A DNA stretch of 64,000 nt from Coccinella septempunctata. Its lineage: Eukaryota > Arthropoda > Insecta > Coleoptera > Coccinellidae. The stretch is from contig NC_058193.1 of the NCBI RefSeq assembly GCF_907165205.1, positions 16,939,521 to 17,003,520 of the forward strand, read 5' to 3'. Below are positions 58,083-64,000 of the stretch, piece after piece (position 1 is the stretch's first letter; every line of letters starts with the position of its first letter). The position numbers and the translations under genes were made by a program. The notes under the pieces were generated by a model. It had not been told where the DNA came from, did not search any database, and saw only the letters and a program-made list of their open reading frames with translations.

Positions 58083-59606
58083 AGTAGAAATATGGGAAAC
58101 GAAGCGACTAAAGTGATGTGATTGCCATCTGTGTTTCAAATGTGTTTTTAAGACTACATAGTTATATTCTATTCGAGGGCCATTTGCAAAAACATATGAA
58201 ATTTTGTAAGATTTCGGATGGACATTTCGATCGCATAGGTTTTGAATGTTTTGATTCTCAAGCCTTTTTTTGTTTATCTAGCTCGTTCTAGTTGCTGTTT
58301 ATTGAATTTTTTTGTCTAATTTCTAGGTGAAAACCTCAGAATATCTTTCGAAAATTGTAACTTGGTGAAGAACTGTCAATCGGTAGAACTTAACTGTCAA
58401 ATTAAATTGATTTTCCGAAATTTATTTTTTATTTTACAAAGGAAAAATGGAAATGTGAGTATTAAAACTTCTAACATGTGACTCGGTCATTCACTGATTC
58501 ATATTTTCAGTGCTCTAAAGTGGATAAAATTTTCATGGCGTAAAGACAATGACTTCAGTAAACACTACTGACTACACCATGAACAGTGAACATTTTACTG
58601 GTACTGTTCATCCACGTTAATTGTTGTATACAGAAAGCATCCCTTGCATGAAGGGCCTATTTAAGCGAAATTATGACCTTTATACGTCTATTCAAAGATT
58701 TCCAATTGCTACTCCTTCAATAAATCCAGAAATGCGAAGGTTTTATTGATTTCGATTTGGGAATCGAGTAACTGTCAAATTGTTGCTTGGAAAGTCAAAG
58801 TTTTATGAAACCTGCTGTGAATGTGTTGTTCATTCATTAATTAATTTGTACATTGTGTCATAGAATTATAAAACGATTGTGTTATAAAAAGACCATACCA
58901 CAAAGACATCATGAAAAAAGCATAAAAATAAAAGAAACTATACTGACGAGCTAACATAAAGGTCTTGTATAGCTCTGTAAGGTTTTTTTAATTGTGGTTC
59001 TTAAAATTCTGTAAATAATATGTGAGTAAGTGAAATGTGTATGCTATGATGGTATATTGAATTTTAGTTCATATTAATTTCTGATATAAATTGTACAAAT
59101 TCAACTAAGTTTATTAATTCGAAACAATTTATTGCACAGAAATAACACCTTCGACGTATAGCAGATAACCATATACTTTTGGGTCCTAGTCAAAGCTTTA
59201 TTCGTTGTCCATAATCTCAAACTTTTGTAAATTTTTTATAAATCGCAATTAAAAATATAGCGCATCCAACAGCGTATTTCGTTGCTATCAATTGATTCCA
59301 GACAATGTTCAGATGAAAACTAACATCCTGATCACAAAACAAAACAACACTTTTGTTTTGTCGCTCAGGATGTTTTTTTTTCTGGTTTCAACAAAATCGA
59401 TATTGAAATTCAATACGAGGAATAGAATTCGAATTTTGCGCCTCCCAATTATAAAACAGAAAACTGTTATTAAACAGTTTATCTGTATTGACAGTACGTT
59501 TTTAGCGCCATCTCATTGTCACATGTGTTTTCAATGGCCAAAATGTAGTCGGTTTTTATTACTAGAGATATGAGGGCGTTTCCTATCTTTCTACTCTATA
59601 ATCTTT
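58083..59606 (+). repeat. Dispersed repeat Q, copy 2
   Basis: Same direction as the copy at 15757-17155 and alignable throughout, for example TTGCTACTCCTTCAATA and CAGAAATAACACCTTCGACG, ending CTAGAGATATGAGGGCGTTT. The THAP-like frame is degraded here (a stop within it). This copy is not interrupted by other elements, so it shows the repeat's uninterrupted length of ~1.5 kb. Confidence 0.65.
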
Positions 59607-59609
59607 GAA

Positions 59610-60574
59610 TTGGACTATATACTCTATAGGAACTTTTTTGATGTAAATTGTCTGTAGAATCACTTTGTATGATTTACCTAACATTGTGAATTGAACAATA
59701 TCAGGATACGTTATAGAAATGAAAAATCCATCTTTTATTCTTCTTCGAGGAAATGAGTTATTTCGTTGAATATCAGGTGAAAACGATTCGCCTGAGAAAT
59801 CTCCTAATTCTGAACACTCGTGACTAAAATTCCAAGATGGGATATGTCTTTTCATAATATGAGGAGTGAAAGGTTCCATACGTTCACAACGAAATACGAG
59901 GACTTATGAAGACGCATCTCGCCCTCTCGCATTCATAACATTACTTGAAAACAGAAAATAGGAACTACATTTGAATATTTCAGAAGGCGTTATGCTGAAA
60001 GTTATTGTTCTCCCAATTTCACGTGTGTCGTTTATGGAGCAGTATCCTGCTGTTCGAATGAATGAGATGGAGTTCACAGTGCATAATAACACTCCACAAC
60101 AGTCGTGTTGAATCGGTTTCTGAGAAACAAATAGTTACGATGCATCCATAATACTTTAGAGAATGTATGTTTATTGATATTCGTGTATTACGATAAGGAA
60201 TTAATTTTTTCATTCGAAAATTTGGTCGCTGAGATTTGTACCTTTACTACTATAGAGACCTAATGTAAAGAAAAGATAAACGCCTGATTTTCCCCCAACG
60301 TCGACAAAATGACTTGTTCTTCATTACTGCTAGCCTTGTGCAAAATTAATTTGAATCTAGCGAGACACGGCTGGAAAAATGAACCATTTTCCAAAACTTC
60401 TAGATCTGCTCTACTTATTTCTTATGTAACGAAGGGCACATTTTTCTCAGTGTTCATTGTAGTATTGTAATTACTTGTTCTTTCTTGGAACAGAAACTAT
60501 ACATGATTCTTTAAATTTCATGTTAAATGAATACGACAGAGACAAGTACATACCTTCCAGTTTCATAATCAAAG
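59610..60574. other. TPST intron, no clear element
   Basis: No recognised gene or element. Confidence 0.4.
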
Positions 60575-60616
60575 CAAAGTCACTTTAAAGTTAAATCTTC
60601 CTTCAGTGTCATTTTT

Positions 60617-60831
60617 ACGGCCGGTTTCATGATCAGACCTAAAGTCCCTTTTATTTTAAAGCTTCCTTTAACCCTACTACTAATAATGACAGTAAAGGAA
60701 GCTTCAAGCTTAAAGTGATGTTAAATTCGATTTAAAACTGGACGTTAGAAGGGTTAAAGGAAGCTTTGAAAATATAACGACTTTAGGTTTGATCTCGAGT
60801 TTGATTATTATGAAACCCGCCGTTTGTATCA
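60617..60831. mobile_element. Short MITE (family C, copy 2)
   Basis: ACGGCCGGTTTCATGATCA at the left and ATGAAACCCGCCGT at the right form inverted ends. The first ~130 bp match the copy at 5572-5698, and a further inverted segment (GGGTTAAAGGAAGCTTTGAA) extends it on the right. Confidence 0.65.
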
Positions 60832-61155
60832 ATATTTCAGGATTGATATGAGCTGAAATCGCTATCCTTAATCATAAACTGGCCATATGGTTGAAAAAAA
60901 TAGTTCGAAAATCGGAAATTTTAGGTATTTTCATAAAATTTTAATTATTTTGGAAACGGTACCTACATTTCGCTCAACTAATGTTGGTGTCATTCGATAG
61001 TATTTGTTCTACTCTATCATGGTGTTACGTTTGATTCACTAGTTTTGGGACACCCTGTATTGACGATTCATACTGGTTATTCATAAAGTTGTACCTGATG
61101 GCAGAAAAAGGGGTAACCACAAAATACCGCTAGTAACCGAACCGGTAACAATGTT

Positions 61156-61960
61156 AGACCCGTTTGCACCAATACCACCAATGAGTACTTAACTAAGCAT
61201 CGTTTAAAGTTAATGGACGCTTAATTTTATTCCCAGTTGGATGACTGTGGCTTAACAGAATCTTAAGTAAGGTGCCCTTAAGCTTTTCTATTGAGTGATA
61301 TTTCAGTTTTTCATTTTGGTGTAACTTCATCCTAGTCCAATAAAGCCATTTCATTGGCTGGACAGTTGCCGATGATCGTTGCCATTTCATTAACCTAACT
61401 TTACTGTCCTGTCAGTCAGTTTCAAGTAAATTATTTTATTATCATCGAAGAGTATCAACGCTTTGTTATTGAATTAGCATCATCATTGATGCTAAGGATA
61501 AGGATTGTCAAATAAAAGGTACCTAAGTTTATATAAGAACAACACTTTCTTTGTAAAGTCTTATGTGAATTTGTTTTATTGATGTTGAATAGGAACGTGC
61601 CAAGCAGGTGTTGGTAAACTACAAAGAGCACCCAACTTCTCAACAGATGAAAAAATTTTATTGCTAACTATAGACTGATTTGAGACACAAAATTGAAAAT
61701 AAAAAGACTGATGGCAGTACACTAAAGGAAAAAGATTGGTATTCAGTAATGAATTCATTCAAGTTATGCAGCCAGTTCAACAAATTATTTTAGGTTAGAA
61801 TCCCTCCCTCACATATTTAAGGGGTCATTACAGGAGCACTCAAATTTAAGTTCAGCTTAGCCATTCAAAGGTCAGTTAACAGCTGGTACAACGTAATATA
61901 AGTTAAGAGTTCATTTTAAGGGCCACTTAAAACTAAGTGTGTTTTGTGCAAACGGGCCTA
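61156..61960. mobile_element. MITE (D) with CCCGTTTGCAC ends
   Basis: GACCCGTTTGCACCAATACC at the left and, reversed, GGCCCGTTTGCACAAAACAC at the right form a short inverted repeat next to AAGT/ACTTAA-rich subterminal regions. TTA precedes and TAA follows. ~805 bp. No transposase frame. Confidence 0.6.
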
Positions 61961-62190
61961 AAATTGGCTTATAATTAGCATTTTTCCGTTCATTCATCGA
62001 TATGTAATGAAAACACCAATTTGAAAATGAAGTCCATGAACTTCTTAGCATGAGTGAAGATATTTCCAAAAATATCGTCGAAATTCTAATTCGAACAAAC
62101 TGAGGCGAATCTTGAATGAAAATAATAATATTATTTATATGGAAACCAATCCAGAAAAGATGGTTAAATAAATTGCTCCAGGAATGATAT

Positions 62191-62838
62191 CTTCGTGTAT
62201 TCTTTTGGCTTAATGGAACAAAAAGCAGAAATAAACTTCAGATTATCTGCCGACGTTTTGTCAAATTTATTGACATCTTCACAGACTAAAATAAAAAACA
62301 AGAGACATAAAGAAATAAGCAATCAACAACAGAAATAAACAACAAAAATAGATTAATCCAAACTGAGGAAACACAATGATTAACAACAGAACTAACAATA
62401 AAAAACCGAACAGACTGAATATGAGGAATTACAATGAAAAAGTCGAAACAATGAACAGAAAACAACTATTGGAACACTATCTAAAATACAATACCTCAAA
62501 TTGATCAAAAATATCCGAATTTAGACATCGTTTCATGAATTAAATGAAAAAACGATTCAGTTCCTAACTGAAACACATTATCGGTCAATACCAGCGTGAG
62601 ATAAACTATTAAAAATGATTACAAAAAGTAAACACATGAGATGCAAGAACAAAAACGTCTACAATGTTGAATATCACCTTCAGGTGGTGTCGGCACCTCA
62701 TTTAGGTGGACCTTTTAAAATTATATATCAACTTTAGCTTTTAGCCTGTGAAGATGTCAATAAATTTGACGAAACGTCGGCAGATAAATTAAGTTTATTT
62801 TTGCTTTTTCTTCCATTAAGCCAAGAGCATACACGAAA
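62191..62838. repeat. Inverted repeat of Penelope-like (pLTR-like) sequence with ribozyme-like motif
   Basis: Left 62191-62285 and right ~62740-62838 are inverted copies of ~95 bp: CTTTTGGCTTAATGGAACAA..TCTGCCGACGTTTTGTCAAA. On the plus strand the right copy reads GTGAAGATGTCAATAAATTT then GACGAAACGTCGG. It resembles the GAAGATG..CGAAACGTCGG hairpin typical of Penelope-like element termini, some of which hold hammerhead ribozymes. The usual C before UGAAGA is G here. Confidence 0.55.
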
Positions 62839-63178
62839 AAGTATTATTCATTTTTCAATGGAATATGGAAGAGCATCGACAGATTTCAATTTTGACTTAG
62901 AAAAGTTATTTGAAATTCATTTCACAATTTAGATACCTATTACTATTGGAATTCGAATAATTTTATTATTTGCACTATTCGAGTGGTTTGAATCTAAATG
63001 AATTAAAAAAGAAAACAGGGGACTAAGACCACCTACATTTTTTCTTGAGTTGATACCATTAACACTTTGTGAAATTCTCACCATTTCAATAAAGTTTCTC
63101 ATTTTTGAGGTTCATTCAGAATCTAATTTTTCTACATTAACAAAATTTGGTTCATGTTGACCCTCTGAAGAATGAATA

Positions 63179-63312
63179 TCAAGAGCACATATCTTTATTA
63201 GTCCTAATAATACTCTTATGTAGAGAAATCCTTTGTTTTAATTTTGTTGTAGTTTTGCCGATATAACATTGATCACAATAATTAAAACAATTAATTTTGT
63301 ATATCACGTAAA
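63179..63312 (-). pseudogene. GIY-YIG endonuclease fragment of a Penelope-like element
   Basis: The minus strand reads GLYVIYKINCFNYCDQC, YIGKTTTKLKQRISLHK. This is the GIY-YIG core (G.Y.I...C..C..YIG.T...L..RI..H) as found at the C-terminus of Penelope-like retroelement proteins, with paired Cys residues in the usual place. The first motif is GLY-V rather than GIY. The RT part is missing: a small MITE borders it at 63312. Together with the pLTR-like inverted repeat 350 bp away it marks a decayed Penelope-like insertion. Confidence 0.7.
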
Positions 63313-63498
63313 GCCCGTTTGCAACAGCCGAGAATTCTCTAGAGAATTTACTCGAAAATTCATGCGTCATGAATTATATACCGTTGCATACGCACTTTCG
63401 GTAGAATTCTGTGTTCAGTTGCATACAAAATAATCTCTGCCGTTTTCTGGCGAGAATTTTGTAGAGAATTCTCCAAAGAATTCGGAATTCCGGCTTAA
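63312..63498. mobile_element. Small MITE with GAGAATTCTC-rich ends
   Basis: GCCCGTTTGCAACAGCCGAG and GAGAATTCTCTAGAGAATT at the left face GAGAATTTTGTAGAGAATTC and GGAATTCCGGCTTAAG at the right, an imperfect inverted pair. GTTGCATAC-type words recur within. It cuts off the GIY-YIG remnant and lies ~130 bp from the TPST exon. Confidence 0.45.
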
Positions 63499-63505
63499 GA
63501 TCTAT

Positions 63506-63600
63506 TATTGTTCTCAAGTTTATCTTCCAAAATTGCGGTTGAAAATGTGAAACCGTAAGGAACATATACACTAAATTGAAAGATAAACTTGAGAACAATA
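63506..63600. repeat. 25-bp inverted repeat just inside the TPST intron
   Basis: TATTGTTCTCAAGTTTATCT..(63506-63530) and its mirror (63576-63600) match at 24 of 25 positions around a 45-base spacer. The nearer arm begins 27 bases past the last base of the 5' splice site GT (minus strand). In the pre-mRNA this would fold into a stable stem close to the donor. Confidence 0.85.
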
Positions 63601-63627
63601 AAATACGATTTTTTTATGGGGACTCAC

Positions 63628-63931
63628 CTTTCTGGATATGATTGAATGGGCGGTAGCTCGACCATCTCGTACCATAAATATGAATTTAGCATTAGGGAAG
63701 AGCTCGAGAACATATGTTCCCATTTTAAGGGTCAAAGGATCCTTATTACAAAGTCTGGCGGCAGCTTCTCCATGCTTCGCTATTATTTCTAAAGTGAAGG
63801 CAGCGATGGCAGAATCCAAAACATTTTTTGTGATGCCTGCTTCGTCTAGCCGTCTGGATTCTTTATTCGATTTCATCCAGTGGAATCGCATCTGAAGTAT
63901 ACGAGGAATTACGCGAGTTTCTTGGCCGCAC
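63628..63931 (-). CDS. Tpst: Tyrosylprotein sulfotransferase, internal coding exon (catalytic and PAPS-binding part)
   Basis: This exon encodes 101 residues from CGQETRVIPR to HSIISRK. TPST transfers sulfate from PAPS to tyrosines of secreted and membrane proteins in the trans-Golgi lumen. Visible family marks, placed by recalled human TPST1 numbering, are the general-base Glu in CGxET (Glu100), the disulfide Cys pair (CGQET and LCNKDP, Cys97/Cys157), Lys of CNKDP, and the Arg/Ser/Arg 3'-phosphate clamp in RDGRATAHSIISR (184/192/196). The exon follows a TCTTTCCAG acceptor and ends at GAAAG|GTGAGT. It begins on the third base of an Arg codon and ends in phase 0. The first Glu of the usual GEET is Gln here; the second, catalytic one is kept. 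The N-terminal anchor and the 5'-phosphosulfate loop must lie on exons beyond the right edge. No break is seen. Confidence 0.95.
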
Positions 63932-64000
63932 CTGGAAAGAGGAGAACTTTTATAATGCATACCAAGACACGGAATTATGACCTTTTATAATGTGAACAAG

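Noticed and set aside
63932..64000. Possible further TPST exon at the right edge
   Set aside because: Only a polypyrimidine acceptor region and AT-rich intron are visible; the preceding residues of the family are not encoded here.

Overview
This window looks like AT-rich nuclear DNA from an insect, perhaps a beetle (the order is an inference from TE content, not shown by a diagnostic gene). Spliced exons, large introns and a dense, mixed load of eukaryotic mobile elements rule out a prokaryotic source. Only one host gene is recognisable: the 3' half of a tyrosylprotein sulfotransferase (TPST) gene on the minus strand. Its last three coding exons lie at 63628-63931, 51025-51272 and 1533-1848. 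They are separated by introns of about 12.4 kb and 49.2 kb, so almost the whole window is intron of one gene. Earlier exons lie beyond the right edge. Splice phases match at both junctions, and a poly(A) signal follows the stop.

The introns are filled with transposable elements of many classes, often nested. (1) 4.1-7.4 kb: a Harbinger-like MITE and a foldback element with minisatellite-like arms. (2) 8.9-11.8 kb: a long element with TACAGGGTG-type ends that contains an LTR-retrotransposon LTR with its primer-binding site. (3) 13.0-15.5 kb: a hAT-like element of a three-copy family, then a broken Crypton-like tyrosine recombinase. (4) 15.8-24.5 kb: a dispersed repeat, followed at its right edge by a 5'-truncated Jockey-type retrotransposon, itself interrupted by a complete BEL/Pao LTR retrotransposon. 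Both insertions have exact target-site duplications. (5) 24.7-27.65 kb: a Tc1/mariner-type element with ~0.69-kb inverted repeats and an apparently spliced transposase. (6) 27.9-33.0 kb: a pogo-like MITE, a second hAT-like copy, a second Crypton-like remnant and a ~1-kb MITE. (7) 34.1-40.7 kb: several TACAGG-ended palindromic elements, a restriction-like-endonuclease retroelement fragment and a mariner transposase fragment. (8) 41.7-46.2 kb: a non-LTR retrotransposon with an intact ORF2 sitting inside a MITE. (9) 46.9-50.5 kb: a further transposase fragment, a third hAT-like copy inside a foldback repeat, and a hAT MITE with a perfect 8-bp duplication. (10) 55.6-63.6 kb: a long-arm palindrome, a second LTR, the second copy of the dispersed repeat, several MITEs and a Penelope-like remnant with a GIY-YIG segment, close to the TPST exon.

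The mobile elements do not cooperate with the host gene; they record repeated insertion into large introns. The best candidates for undescribed material are the three-member family with TAAGATGTCT ends and 8-bp duplications, the foldback element at 5.4-7.4 kb, the spliced long-TIR mariner, the two Crypton-like remnants, and the Penelope-like inverted repeats carrying a ribozyme-like motif. All boundaries and comparisons were made by eye.
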